From Streptomyces sp. NBC_01775 (GTDB taxonomy: Bacteria > Actinomycetota > Actinomycetes > Streptomycetales > Streptomycetaceae), in the NCBI RefSeq assembly GCF_035917675.1, contig NZ_CP109104.1, forward strand, positions 1,550,001-1,614,000: DNA of 64,000 bases, given 5' to 3'. The notes below the pieces were generated by a model, which did not search any database, was not told where the DNA came from, and saw only the letters and a program-made list of their open reading frames with translations. Below are positions 7,776 to 16,409 of this stretch, piece after piece. Each line of letters opens with the position of its first letter. Position 1 is the first letter of the stretch. Both the position numbers and the translations under genes were made by a program.

Positions 7776-8303
7776 CGCGCCCTCCGGGCCAATGGGACGA
7801 ATCTGTCACCCCGCAGCTGTCCGCGCACGCGCGCACCCCCGGCTACCACCCCTTCGGCCTGCCGGAGCTGCGCGCCACCGCCGCCGAACGGTTCACCCGG
7901 CGGGGCCTGGCCACCGTGCCCGAGCAGATCCTGGTGACCTCCGGCGCGCAGCACACGCTCTCGCTCATCCTGGGGCTGCTGTGCCGCCCCGGCGACCGCG
8001 TCATGACCGAGAACCCGTCCTGCCCGACGCGCTGGAGGCCCTGCGCCGTGCGCGGTCGCGCACCGTGTCCGTGCCCGTGACGGACGCCGGCTGGGACATC
8101 GGGATCATCGAGTCCACCCTGCGCCGGACGGTGCCTCAACTGGCCTTCCTGATACCCGACTTCCACAACCCGACCGGCTGCCTCATGCCGCAGCGCGAGC
8201 GGGCCCGTGTCCGTCCGACATGGGCGGCTCGGTCCTGGACCAGCTCGTGGCCCTCGCCGTGCCCTTCCCGTCCGCCACGCGACGGCCGAACTGGGTGGCC
8301 TGA
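7776..8303 (+). pseudogene. Decayed MocR-type PLP-dependent aminotransferase, frameshifted and truncated
   Basis: Three pieces of an aminotransferase class I/MocR-type domain lie in different frames. First, YHPFGLPELRATAAERFTRR, then QILVTSGAQHTLSLILGLL and GDRVMTENPS. Second, after a loss of one base near 8020, LPDALEALRRARSRTVSVPV and PQLAFLIPDFHNPTGCLMP. Third, after a deletion near 8215, SDMGGSVLDQLVALAVPF to a stop at 8303. The lysine region and the winged-helix domain are missing. It starts directly behind the Lrp gene. It cannot give a working enzyme as it stands. Confidence 0.8.
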
Positions 8304-8354
8304 GTGGGCGGTGGTGCGGTTGTTCACCAGCGGTGCGGGTGATTCACTGCCCGT

Positions 8355-8711
8355 ATGAGCGACGCTGCTGCCAAAGAGCTGTACCGCCAGTGGATCGAAG
8401 AGGCCTGGAACGGCTCGGCCGACGCCGTGCGCGAGCTGGTGTCCGACGATTTCGTCGGACACTGGCCCGAGCACGACGTCCACGGCCCCGGCGAGCTGGC
8501 CGAAATGATCTCCCATACCCATGGGATGTTCACGACGCTGCGCTTCGAGGTGCAGGTCGGCCCCTTCGCGGGCGACGGCTATGTGGCGGGCCGGTGGACA
8601 GGGCGCGGCGGGACGGACGACGGCGTGACCACCTTCTTCGGCAACGACATCCTCCAGGTCCGCGACGGCCGCTTCACCGAGTACTGGGTCGCCTCCGTCC
8701 AGACCGGCTGA
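8355..8711 (+). CDS. SnoaL-like (NTF2-fold) ester cyclase-type protein
   Basis: 118 aa, the size of single-domain SnoaL-like proteins. Diagnostic features are the N-terminal helix with LYRQWIEEAWNG, the segment LVSDDFVGHWP, the GPGELAEMISHTHGMF region and the terminal strand DGRFTEYWVASV. Family members range from polyketide cyclases to isomerases and proteins of unknown role, and with no biosynthetic genes nearby no substrate can be proposed. Monocistronic; the convergent oxidoreductase ends 34 bases further on. Confidence 0.75.
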   Translation: MSDAAAKELYRQWIEEAWNGSADAVRELVSDDFVGHWPEHDVHGPGELAEMISHTHGMFTTLRFEVQVGPFAGDGYVAGRWTGRGGTDDGVTTFFGNDILQVRDGRFTEYWVASVQTG

Positions 8712-8744
8712 ACGGCCTGCCGAACCGAGAAGACCGCAGGCGGG

Positions 8745-9707
8745 TCAGGAGGCAACGCGCAGGACGAGTTTCCCTCTGGTGCGGCCCGTCGCGCTCCGCC
8801 GGTGGGCCTCGGCGGCCTTCTCCAGCGGCAGTACGTCCTCGACCTCGACATGGATCTCGCCGTCGTCGATGAGCCGCGCGAGACGGTCCAGCGCGTGCCC
8901 GTCCGGCTCGACCAGGAAGCCGGTGGCGCGCAGCCCGCGCTCCCGCGCCGTGCCCAGCAATTCCTCCGAGACGCCCGAGGGGACGGCGATGAGCAGCCCG
9001 TCCCCGCGCAGGGTCTCCAGGGAGCGGGTGCTCGTGTGGTCGATGCCGTCGCCGACGAGATCGATGACGACGTCCACCTCGCTCACCAGGTCCTCGAAGC
9101 TCTCCTTGGTGTAGTCGATGAGCTTGTCGGCGCCCAGCTCGTACAGCCAGGCGTGCTTGTCCTGCCGCGCGGTGCCGATGACATGCGCGCCCAGGTGCTC
9201 GGCGAGCTGGACGGCGAAGTGGCCCACTCCCCCGGCGGCGGCGTGCACGAGGACCCGTCGGCCCTCCTGGACGCGGGCGGTGTCGACCACCGTCTGCCAG
9301 GCGGTGAGCGCCGCCAGCGGCACGCCCGCCGCGCGGTCGTGGTCCAGCGACTCCGGTTTACGGGCGAACTGCCGTGAGGGCGCGGTCACATACTCCGCGT
9401 ACGCGCCTGCCTCGCGGGGGAACCACGGCATGCCGTAGACCTCGTCCCCGGGCTGGAGGGTGTGGACGCCGAAGCCCACCTCCTCCACCACGCCGGAGAC
9501 GTCCCAGCCGACGGTGAAGGGGGGATCGCCCAGGACGGCGGCCATGCCGCTGCCGGAGCGGGTCTTGATGTCGACCGGGTTCACCCCGGCCGCCACCACC
9601 CGCACCAGCACCTCGGTCGGCAGAGGGCGGGGCTTCGGCTTATCCACCGGCTTCAGCACCTCTGGCCCGCCGAAGGCGTCCTGGCTGATCGCGCGCATCG
9701 TGGTCAT
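8745..9707 (-). CDS. NADP-dependent zinc-free alcohol dehydrogenase/quinone oxidoreductase (MDR)
   Basis: 320 aa, medium-chain dehydrogenase/reductase. The GroES-like part has VLVRVVAAGVNPVDIKTRSG, and the Rossmann part has LVHAAAGGVGHFAVQLAEHL (about residues 150-170) for NADPH. The catalytic-zinc cysteine and histidine of true alcohol dehydrogenases are absent, so it is a quinone-oxidoreductase-like enoyl or quinone reductase acting on an unknown compound. The leader holds a tandem duplication that creates a short upstream open frame overlapping the start codon (see the repeat at 9697-9742). Confidence 0.9.
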   Translation of the reverse strand: MTTMRAISQDAFGGPEVLKPVDKPKPRPLPTEVLVRVVAAGVNPVDIKTRSGSGMAAVLGDPPFTVGWDVSGVVEEVGFGVHTLQPGDEVYGMPWFPREAGAYAEYVTAPSRQFARKPESLDHDRAAGVPLAALTAWQTVVDTARVQEGRRVLVHAAAGGVGHFAVQLAEHLGAHVIGTARQDKHAWLYELGADKLIDYTKESFEDLVSEVDVVIDLVGDGIDHTSTRSLETLRGDGLLIAVPSGVSEELLGTARERGLRATGFLVEPDGHALDRLARLIDDGEIHVEVEDVLPLEKAAEAHRRSATGRTRGKLVLRVAS

Positions 9708-9742
9708 GCTCTTCCCCGGATCGTGGTCATGCTCTTCCCTGG
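9697..9742 (-). repeat. 23-bp tandem duplication carrying ribosome site and ATG twice
   Basis: Two 23-bp copies (9697-9719 and 9720-9742) differ at one base; each contains GGGAAGAGC followed by ATG. The downstream ATG (9707) starts the oxidoreductase. The upstream ATG (9730) opens an 8-codon frame (MTTIRGRA) whose TGA overlaps the oxidoreductase ATG as ATGA. This could couple translation or act as a leader peptide. Confidence 0.7.
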
Positions 9743-9757
9743 TGGCTGGGTCCCGGC

Positions 9758-10189
9758 TCAGTAGTCCGCGGACAGCGCGTCGACGAGTTCGCCGGTGTCC
9801 GGGTGGGGGAGGGTGCGGGCGACATCCGCGACGGCCACCATGCCGACGAGTCGGTCCCCGTCGATCACGGGCAGGCGGCGCACCCGGTGCTGGGCCATGG
9901 TCGCGAGCACGTCCTCGGGGCTGTCATCGGCGCCGATGGTGACGGCCTCGTGCTGGCCCAGGCTGCCTGCGGAGAACTCGGCGGGGTCCCGGTCGGCGCC
10001 GTACACCTTCACCACGAGGTCACGGTCGGTGACCACGCCCTTGAGCTTGTTGTCCTTGCCGCAGATGGGCAGCGCGCCCACATCCAGCTCCTTCATCAGC
10101 CGAGCGGCGTCCGCCGCCGTCTGGTCGGTACGCACACAGTCGGCGCCGCTGGTCATGATGTCGCGGACCGTGTTTGCCATCGTGGTCAT
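9758..10189 (-). CDS. CBS-domain-pair protein
   Basis: 143 aa, consisting only of two CBS domains: about residues 8-60 (DIMTSGADCVRTDQTAADAA to VVTDRDLVVKVY) and 75-132 (AVTIGADDSPEDVLATMAQH to LVGMVAVADVART). CBS pairs bind adenine nucleotides and act as energy sensors; free-standing ones of this size are common in Streptomyces as stress proteins. The ATG at 10189 is seven bases after AGGAGG. No partner is encoded next to it. Confidence 0.9.
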   Translation of the reverse strand: MTTMANTVRDIMTSGADCVRTDQTAADAARLMKELDVGALPICGKDNKLKGVVTDRDLVVKVYGADRDPAEFSAGSLGQHEAVTIGADDSPEDVLATMAQHRVRRLPVIDGDRLVGMVAVADVARTLPHPDTGELVDALSADY

Positions 10190-10382
10190 CGCTGATCCTC
10201 CTGCTTCGGTGCTCGCGCTCGTTCACTCGTGTCGGGGCTGCCTCGATGAGGCGGCGTCCCCCGGGTTGCCAGCCGCCCGAGGGCTGAAACGCCAGGGACG
10301 GACAGGGAGGGAGGGGGCGGGGGCCGGGAGGGGTGGTCCGGGCGCACTGGCCACCGTCGCGCGGGGGCGTCTAGGCTGGCGG

Positions 10383-10578
10383 TGCAGCTGGTTCGCCCCG
10401 TCCGCCAGACGGGAGGCGTCGTAAGAGGGAACCCGGTGGGAGTCCGGGACTGCCCCGCAGCGGTGAGCGGGAACGACCGCCGTCATGAGCACTGGGTCCG
10501 TACGGTCCCGGGAAGCGACGGCCAGTAGGTGCCCGCCGGGAGACCGGCAGGCGCGCCCGCGAGTCCGAAGACCTGCCC
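10383..10578 (+). promoter_or_regulatory. Cobalamin riboswitch upstream of metE
   Basis: Conserved elements appear in order: GAGGGAACCCGGTGGGAGTC and GGGACTGCCCCGCAGCGGTG (10434-10463), ACTGGG (10491), GGGAAGCGACGGCCAGTAGG (10509-10528), a B12-box-like region with GGGAGACCGGC (10539) and the closing GCGAGTCCGAAGACCTGCC. Adenosylcobalamin binding would shut off the cobalamin-independent methionine synthase when the vitamin is available. About 200 bases separate the aptamer from the metE start, room for a terminator or ribosome-site switch. Confidence 0.92.
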
Positions 10579-10778
10579 GTTGCCCGCACGCGGCCGACCG
10601 CGTGCGGTCCCCGGTGACCTCGAGGGCGGGTCGGGGGCGCTCCGGACACCATCCGGGGAGTCGCACAGCAGGGCGGACAGGCGCGCACAGCCGGGCGCAC
10701 CATCCAGCCGTGCCACCACCCTTCGCGTCCTCGTCCCGCACCGGGACCGCTGGAGACACGCTCGCGAAGGAGAGTTCC

Positions 10779-13103
10779 GTGACAGCCGAGTCCGCAGCCG
10801 CGGCAGCGCACGCCACCGTGTACGGCTACCCGCGCCAGGGCCAGAGCCGGGAGCTGAAGAAGGCCATCGAGGGGTACTGGAAGGGCCGCGTCAGCGCGGA
10901 CGCCCTCCGGGAGACCGCCGCCGGCCTCCGCCGTGCCACCTGGCGGCAGCTCGCCGACAGCGGCATCCACGAGGTGCCCACCGGGGACTTCTCGTACTAC
11001 GACCACGTCCTGGACACCACCGTCATGGCCGGCGCGATCCCCGACCGGCACCGCGCGGCCGTCGAGGCCGACGCGCTGGACGGCTATTTCGCGATGGCCC
11101 GCGGCACCCAGGAGGTGGCACCGCTGGAGATGACCAAGTGGTTCGACACCAACTACCACTACCTGGTGCCCGAACTGGGCCCCGACACCGTCTTCGCCGC
11201 CGACTCCACCAAGCAGGTCGCCGAGCTGAAGGAGGCCCTCGCGCTCGGTCTGACGGCCCGGCCCGTCCTCGTCGGGCCCGTCACCTACCTGCTGCTGGCC
11301 AAGCCCGCGCCCGGGGTCGCGCCGGACTTCGAACCGCTGACCCTGCTGGACCGGCTCCTGCCCGTCTACGCGGAGGTCCTCGCCGACCTGCGGGCCGCGG
11401 GCGCCGAGTGGGTGCAGCTGGACGAGCCCGCGCTCGTCCAGGACCGCTCCCCCGCCGAGCTGAACGCGGCGGGCCGCGCCTACCGGGAACTCGGCGGACT
11501 CACCGACCGGCCCAAGCTCCTGGTCGCCTCCTACTTCGACCGGCTCGGGGACGCCCTGCCCGTGCTGGCCAAGGCGCCGGTCGAGGGCCTCGCGCTGGAC
11601 TTCACCGGCCCCGCGGCGGCGAACCTGGACGCACTGGCCGCCGTGGGCGGGCTGCCCGGCAAGCGGCTGGTCGCCGGGGTCGTCAACGGGCGCAACATCT
11701 GGATCAACGACCTCGAGAAGTCCCTGGCCACCCTCGGCACCCTGCTCGGCCTCGCCGGCCGGGTCGACGTCTCGGCCTCCTGCTCGCTGCTGCACGTCCC
11801 GCTGGACGCCACCGCCGAGCACGACATCGACCCCGAGATCGCCCGCTGGCTCGCCTTCGCCCGCCAGAAGACCGGCGAGATCGTCACCCTCGCCCGGGGC
11901 CTGGACCGGGGCACCGGCGCCGTCGCCGCCGAACTCGCCGCCAACCGGGCCGATCTGGCCTCGCGCGAGGGCTCCGCGCTCACCCACGACCCCGCCGTGC
12001 GCGCCCGCGCCGCCGCCGTGACCGACGCGGACACCCACCGCTCCCCCGCCTACCCTCAGCGGGCCCCCGCGCAGCGCGCCCACCTGGGGCTGCCGCTGCT
12101 GCCGACCACCACGATCGGCTCGTTCCCGCAGACGGCCCAACTGCGCACCGCGCGGGCCGACCTGCGCGCCGGCCGTATCGACGCCGCCGCGTACGAGGAG
12201 CGCATCAAGGCCGAGATCGGCGAGGTGGTGGCCTTCCAGGAGGAGACCGGCATCGACGTGCTGGTGCACGGCGAGCCCGAACGCAACGACATGGTGCAGT
12301 ACTTCGCCGAGCAGCTCAGCGGCTATCTGGCCACGCAGCACGGCTGGGTGCAGTCCTACGGCACCCGCTACGTACGCCCGCCGGTGCTGGCCGGGGACAT
12401 CTCCCGTCCCGACCCGATGACCGTGCGCTGGACGTCGTACGCGCAGTCGCTGACCGAGCGGCCCGTCAAGGGCATGCTGACCGGCCCCGTCACCATGCTG
12501 GCCTGGTCCTTCGTGCGTGACGACCAGCCGCTCGGCGACACGGCGCGGCAAGTGGCCCTCGCCCTGCGCGACGAGGTGACCGACCTGGAGGACGCCGGCA
12601 CGCCGGTCATCCAGGTCGACGAGCCGGCGCTGCGCGAGACCCTGCCGCTGCGCGCCGCCGACCGCGCCGGGTATCTGGCCTGGGCGACCGAGGCGTTCCG
12701 TATCACCACCGCCGGGGCGCGTCCGGACACCCAGATCCACACGCACATGTGCTACGCCGAGTTCGGCGACATCGTCCAGGCCATCGACGACCTGGACGCC
12801 GATGTCATCAGCCTGGAGGCGGCCCGCTCCCATATGCAGGTGGCCCGCGAACTGGCCTCGCACGGCTACCCGCGCGAGGCAGGCCCCGGCGTCTACGACA
12901 TCCACTCCCCGCGCGTCCCCGGCGCCGGAGAGGCCGCGGCCCTGCTGCGCAAGGGACTTGAGGCCATCCCCGCCGACCGCCTGTGGGTCAACCCCGACTG
13001 CGGCCTGAAGACCCGCGCCTGGCCCGAAACCCGGGAGTCCCTCCGCAATCTGGTGACCGCGGCGCACACGGTCCGCGCGGAACTCCCCACCCCCACGGAC
13101 TGA
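10779..13103 (+). CDS. metE: Cobalamin-independent methionine synthase
   Basis: About 774 aa, full length. It transfers the methyl group of 5-methyltetrahydropteroyl-triglutamate to homocysteine without B12. Two homologous barrels are present; the C-terminal one holds the catalytic zinc ligands: His and Cys of HTHMCYAEF (Cys about 657), a Glu, and Cys of NPDCGLKTR (about 740). GEPERNDMVQYFAEQL and GPVTMLAWSFVRDD are further signatures. The GTG at 10779 follows GAAGGAGAG by a normal spacing; upstream in-frame starts would lie in the riboswitch leader. Regulated by the cobalamin riboswitch. A strong hairpin follows the stop. Confidence 0.97.
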   Translation: MTAESAAAAAHATVYGYPRQGQSRELKKAIEGYWKGRVSADALRETAAGLRRATWRQLADSGIHEVPTGDFSYYDHVLDTTVMAGAIPDRHRAAVEADALDGYFAMARGTQEVAPLEMTKWFDTNYHYLVPELGPDTVFAADSTKQVAELKEALALGLTARPVLVGPVTYLLLAKPAPGVAPDFEPLTLLDRLLPVYAEVLADLRAAGAEWVQLDEPALVQDRSPAELNAAGRAYRELGGLTDRPKLLVASYFDRLGDALPVLAKAPVEGLALDFTGPAAANLDALAAVGGLPGKRLVAGVVNGRNIWINDLEKSLATLGTLLGLAGRVDVSASCSLLHVPLDATAEHDIDPEIARWLAFARQKTGEIVTLARGLDRGTGAVAAELAANRADLASREGSALTHDPAVRARAAAVTDADTHRSPAYPQRAPAQRAHLGLPLLPTTTIGSFPQTAQLRTARADLRAGRIDAAAYEERIKAEIGEVVAFQEETGIDVLVHGEPERNDMVQYFAEQLSGYLATQHGWVQSYGTRYVRPPVLAGDISRPDPMTVRWTSYAQSLTERPVKGMLTGPVTMLAWSFVRDDQPLGDTARQVALALRDEVTDLEDAGTPVIQVDEPALRETLPLRAADRAGYLAWATEAFRITTAGARPDTQIHTHMCYAEFGDIVQAIDDLDADVISLEAARSHMQVARELASHGYPREAGPGVYDIHSPRVPGAGEAAALLRKGLEAIPADRLWVNPDCGLKTRAWPETRESLRNLVTAAHTVRAELPTPTD

Positions 13104-13112
13104 CCCCTGCGC

Positions 13113-13153
13113 GGGGCCCGGCCGGGACGCACATGCTGTCCCGGCCGGGTCCC
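13113..13153 (+). terminator. Hairpin terminator after metE
   Basis: Perfect 12-bp arms CCCGGCCGGGAC (13117-13128) and GTCCCGGCCGGG (13138-13149) around a 9-base loop, extended by GGG/CCC outside a mismatch. It starts about 10 bases after the metE stop; no U-tract follows, as is common in Streptomyces. Confidence 0.75.
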
Positions 13154-13217
13154 GCGACGGGCAGCAGGGGCCGTAGGGTCGGCCGGGACTGCTGGGTGAG
13201 GGGAAGGTGGCGGCACG

Positions 13218-14825
13218 GTGACGACGGTCAACGGCGCTCAGGCGCTGGTCAGAACGCTGGTGGACGCGGGTGTGACCACGTGTTTCACCAATCCGGGCAC
13301 ATCCGAGATGCACTTCGTGGCCGCCCTGGACGCGGTGCCGGAAATGCGGGCCGTCCTCACCCTGTTCGAGGGGGTCGCCACCGGCGCGGCCGACGGTTAC
13401 GCGCGCATGGCGGGCGCCCCGGCCGCCACGCTGCTGCACCTTGGGCCCGGACTGGGCAACGGGCTGGCGAACCTCCACAACGCGCGCAAGGGCAACGTCC
13501 CCGTCGTCAACATCGTCGGGGACCACGCGACGTACCACGCCCGCCACGACGCCCAGTTGCAGTCGGACATCGAGACGGTGGCCCGCAACGTGTCCGGCTG
13601 GCTGCGCACCTCCGCGAGAACGGAGGACCTGCCGCGCGACGCGACGGAGGCGGTCGCCGCCGCTGCCGGGCCGCCGGGACAGGTGGCCACGCTCATCCTG
13701 CCCGCCGATGTGTCCTGGGGCGAGGGGAAGCGGGACGGGAACGGGGACCGGGACGGGGCCACGCCCGGAACGCAGGCGGAGCCCGCCCAGGTCACCCCGC
13801 CGTCCGGCCAGGTCCCGGAGAGCGCGGACCTCGCTCCCCTGGTGCGGGCACTGCGCTCCGGCGAGCCCGCGGCGCTCCTGCTCGGCGGGTCGGTGTGCGA
13901 GGCCGAGTTGGCGGCAGCCGCCAAGGTCGCCGCGGCCACCGGAGCCACGCTGCTGGTGGAGACCTTCCCCACCCGGCTGGAGCGGGGCGCGGGGCTTCCC
14001 CCGGTGGAGCGGATGGCGTATCTCGCGGAGATGGCCTCGGCCCAACTGGAGGGCCTCACCCACCTGGTGCTGGCCGGCGCGAAGCCGCCCGTGTCCTTCT
14101 TCGCCTACCCCGACAAGCCCAGCGTCCTGGCACCCGAGGGCTGCCGGCTCCACCGGCTGGCGGCGCCGGGCGTGCGGTCGGCACCTCGCCTGGAGGCGCT
14201 GGCCGAGGCGCTCGGCGCGGCCGACGCGGCGTATCCGGTGCAGCCGGCCGCCCGGCCCCGGCCGCCCACCGGGGCGCTGACGGCGGAGACGGTCTGCCAG
14301 GCCGTCGGAGCCGTACTCCCGGAGGGCGCGATCGTCTCCGACGAGGCGCAGACCTCCGGCATCTTCCTCCCCGGCGCCACCGCCGGAGCTCCCCGGCACG
14401 ACGTGCTGAGCCTGACCGGCGGCGCGATAGGCCAGGGGCTGCCGGTCGCGGTCGGCGCGGCGCTCGCCTGTCCGGACCGTCCCGTCCTGGCGCTCCAGGG
14501 GGACGGAGCCGCGCTCTACACCGTTCAAGCGCTGTGGACGATGGCGCGCGAGCAGCTCGATGTGACGGTCGTCCTGCTCAACAACCGTTCGTACTCGATC
14601 CTCACCATGGAGCTGGCCCGCGTGGGTGCCGGTGATCCGGGCCCCCGGGCCAAGGCCCAGCTCGACCTGAGCGGGCCCGGCCTCGACTTCACCGCGCTCG
14701 CCACCGGCTTCGGCGTCCCCTCCTCCCGGCCGGACACGGCGGAGGACTTCACCGCAGCCCTCGCACACGCCCTGGCCACCCCGGGCCCCCACCTGATCGA
14801 AGCGGTGATCCCCGAGATCTTCTGA
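13218..14825 (+). CDS. Thiamine-diphosphate-dependent enzyme, acetolactate synthase large-subunit-like
   Basis: 535 aa with the three-domain plan of the acetolactate synthase/benzoylformate decarboxylase family. The N-terminal pyrimidine domain has CFTNPGTSEMHFVAAL and the activating Glu in LFEGVATGAADGYARM (about residue 50). The C-terminal diphosphate-binding domain has GDGAALYTVQALWTMAREQ about residue 427 and LLNNRSYSIL. It lacks a neighbouring small regulatory subunit, so biosynthetic acetolactate synthase (IlvB) is unlikely; a 2-oxoacid decarboxylase or carboligase is possible. A Gly/Asp/Asn-rich linker near residue 175 is encoded by short GGGACG-type repeats. GTG start. Confidence 0.85.
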   Translation: MTTVNGAQALVRTLVDAGVTTCFTNPGTSEMHFVAALDAVPEMRAVLTLFEGVATGAADGYARMAGAPAATLLHLGPGLGNGLANLHNARKGNVPVVNIVGDHATYHARHDAQLQSDIETVARNVSGWLRTSARTEDLPRDATEAVAAAAGPPGQVATLILPADVSWGEGKRDGNGDRDGATPGTQAEPAQVTPPSGQVPESADLAPLVRALRSGEPAALLLGGSVCEAELAAAAKVAAATGATLLVETFPTRLERGAGLPPVERMAYLAEMASAQLEGLTHLVLAGAKPPVSFFAYPDKPSVLAPEGCRLHRLAAPGVRSAPRLEALAEALGAADAAYPVQPAARPRPPTGALTAETVCQAVGAVLPEGAIVSDEAQTSGIFLPGATAGAPRHDVLSLTGGAIGQGLPVAVGAALACPDRPVLALQGDGAALYTVQALWTMAREQLDVTVVLLNNRSYSILTMELARVGAGDPGPRAKAQLDLSGPGLDFTALATGFGVPSSRPDTAEDFTAALAHALATPGPHLIEAVIPEIF

Positions 14826-14921
14826 ACCCTTGGGCCCCGCACCCGTCGCCTCCTTTGCCGAGGCAGGTGATCATGGAGGTGGAAGGCGGGTACGCGGGCG
14901 GGACGGAGGAGGTGGAAGCGG

Positions 14922-15674
14922 ATGACCTGGCCCGAGGAGCGGGCGGCCGAAGCGCGTGATCTGGCGGCGCTCGACACGGCGCTGACCGACTGCCGGGCCT
15001 GTCCCCGGCTGGTGGAGTGGCGGGAGGAGACCGCGCGAGTGAAGCGGCGCGCGTTCGCGGACTGGGACTACTGGGCGCGGCCCGTGCCCGGGTTCGGGCC
15101 GCCGGACGCCCGGATGCTGCTGGTGGGCCTGGCCCCGGCGGCGCACGGCGGCAACCGCACCGGCCGGATGTTCACCGGGGACCGCGCGGGCGACGTGCTC
15201 GTCGAGGCCCTCCACTCGCTGGGGCTCGCCGACCGGCCCACCTCCACCCACCGGGGCGACGGGCTGGAGCTGCGCGGCGTGCGCTTCACCGCGCCCGTGC
15301 ACTGCGCCCCGCCCGAGAACAAGCCCACCCCCGGCGAACGGGACACCTGCCGCCCCTGGCTGGCCCGCGAGCTGGAGCTGCTGCGGCCCACCGTACGCAG
15401 CGTCGTGGCGCTGGGGGCCTTCGGCTGGCAGGCGTTGCTGCCGGTGCTGCGCGCAGCGGGCTGGGAGGTTCCGCGCCCCCGCCCGGCCTTCGGCCACGGC
15501 GCCCGCGTCGTGCTGCCGCACAGCGGCGACGGCCCCGACCTGGCGCTCTACGGCTGCTACCACGTCAGCCAGCAGAACACCTTCACCGGCAGACTGACCC
15601 CCGCCATGCTGCGGGATGTCCTCGGCACGGCGGCCGAGGAGGCCGGTATCCCCGTGGGAGGGGACAGGAGTTGA
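14922..15674 (+). CDS. Uracil-DNA glycosylase, family 5 (UDGb type)
   Basis: 250 aa. The N-terminus has CRACPRL and further cysteines near residues 128 and 143, fitting the 4Fe-4S cluster of family 4/5 enzymes. Motif 1 is GLAPAAHGGNRTGRMFTGD (about residue 68); the family 5 enzyme lacks the catalytic polar residue of family 1, and Ala-Pro-Ala-Ala-His-Gly-Gly fits it. Motif 2 is GCYHVSQQNTFTG (about residue 210). It excises uracil and other deaminated bases, a relevant task in a high-GC genome. GGAGG lies just before the ATG. It converges with the TetR gene, 8 bases apart. Confidence 0.88.
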   Translation: MTWPEERAAEARDLAALDTALTDCRACPRLVEWREETARVKRRAFADWDYWARPVPGFGPPDARMLLVGLAPAAHGGNRTGRMFTGDRAGDVLVEALHSLGLADRPTSTHRGDGLELRGVRFTAPVHCAPPENKPTPGERDTCRPWLARELELLRPTVRSVVALGAFGWQALLPVLRAAGWEVPRPRPAFGHGARVVLPHSGDGPDLALYGCYHVSQQNTFTGRLTPAMLRDVLGTAAEEAGIPVGGDRS

Positions 15675-15682
15675 GCGCTGCC

Positions 15683-16273
15683 TCAGCGCGATCGGCGTAG
15701 ACCCGCGATGAGGATCTCGACCAGTCGACGTGCGTCGTAGCGGGGGTTGTTGCCGGCGCCCGCGCAGAGGCCACCGACTCCACGCATGAGCTCGTAGGCA
15801 TCCATGCCGGAGCGGATCTCGCCCGAACCGGCCGCGGCGTCGAGCAGTTGGGTGCACACGGGCACGAGCCGCTCGAGGAAGTAGGAGTGCAGGGGGTCGA
15901 AGCAGGGGTCGTCGGACTGCAACACGGCGGCGAGTCCCTGTTTGGTGACCACGAAATCGACGAAGAGGTCGATCCATCGCCCCAGTGCGGCGTATGGAGT
16001 CGCGCTGGTCGCCAGCAGGTCGGGGCCGGCCTCGGCGAGGGCCTCGACCTGGTGCCGGTAGACGGCGACGATGAGATCCGCCCGCGTCGGGAAGTGGCGG
16101 TAGATCGTGGCCGTCCCGACGCCGGCCTTGGCCGCGATGTCGCGAATCGGCGCCTCCACGCCTGACGCGACGAAGACCGCGGCGGCCGAGTCGAGCAGTA
16201 CCTCCTCGTTGCGTCGCGCGTCCGCCCGTTTGGGCCTGGGTGCGCGTCCTGCGCCCCGATCGCTGCCGCTCAC
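15683..16273 (-). CDS. TetR-family repressor, divergent from an alpha/beta hydrolase
   Basis: About 196 aa from a GTG at 16273. Helix-turn-helix: APIRDIAAKAGVGTATIYRHFPTRADL (about residues 37-63, quoted in its recognisable parts VGTATIYRHF and DIAAKAG). The ligand domain resembles the SACE-7040-like C-terminal domain (WIDLFVDFVVTKQGLAAVLQ). The gene is divergent from the hydrolase at 16410 with two inverted repeats between the starts, the usual layout for a repressor of itself and its neighbour. Longer in-frame starts exist but would cross the operators. Confidence 0.88.
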   Translation of the reverse strand: MSGSDRGAGRAPRPKRADARRNEEVLLDSAAAVFVASGVEAPIRDIAAKAGVGTATIYRHFPTRADLIVAVYRHQVEALAEAGPDLLATSATPYAALGRWIDLFVDFVVTKQGLAAVLQSDDPCFDPLHSYFLERLVPVCTQLLDAAAGSGEIRSGMDAYELMRGVGGLCAGAGNNPRYDARRLVEILIAGLRRSR

Positions 16274-16317
16274 CGCACCGTCCCCTTCGCTACCGACTTC
16301 ACTATCGACTTCACTAA

Positions 16318-16359
16318 ACGGTACACCGTCCCGTATATTCGATCCGGGACAGCGTCCCG
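16318..16359. promoter_or_regulatory. Two inverted repeats, candidate TetR operators
   Basis: ACGGTACACCGT (16318-16329) and CGGGACAGCGTCCCG (16345-16359) lie between the divergent TetR and hydrolase starts, in a stretch of reduced GC content. Half-sites of the form CCGTC/GTCCCG recur nearby (ACGGGAC at 16373), so the array may bind several dimers. Confidence 0.6.
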
Positions 16360-16409
16360 TTTCTTGGTACCCACGGGACACGAGCGCCGAAGCGAAGGAA
16401 GAACTCTCC

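Noticed and set aside
10371..14792. Minus-strand open frame of 1473 codons opposite metE and the thiamine enzyme
   Set aside because: Composition is Gly/Arg/Gln-rich without any recognisable domain, and the opposite strand encodes two well-supported enzymes plus a riboswitch. A shadow frame of high-GC DNA.
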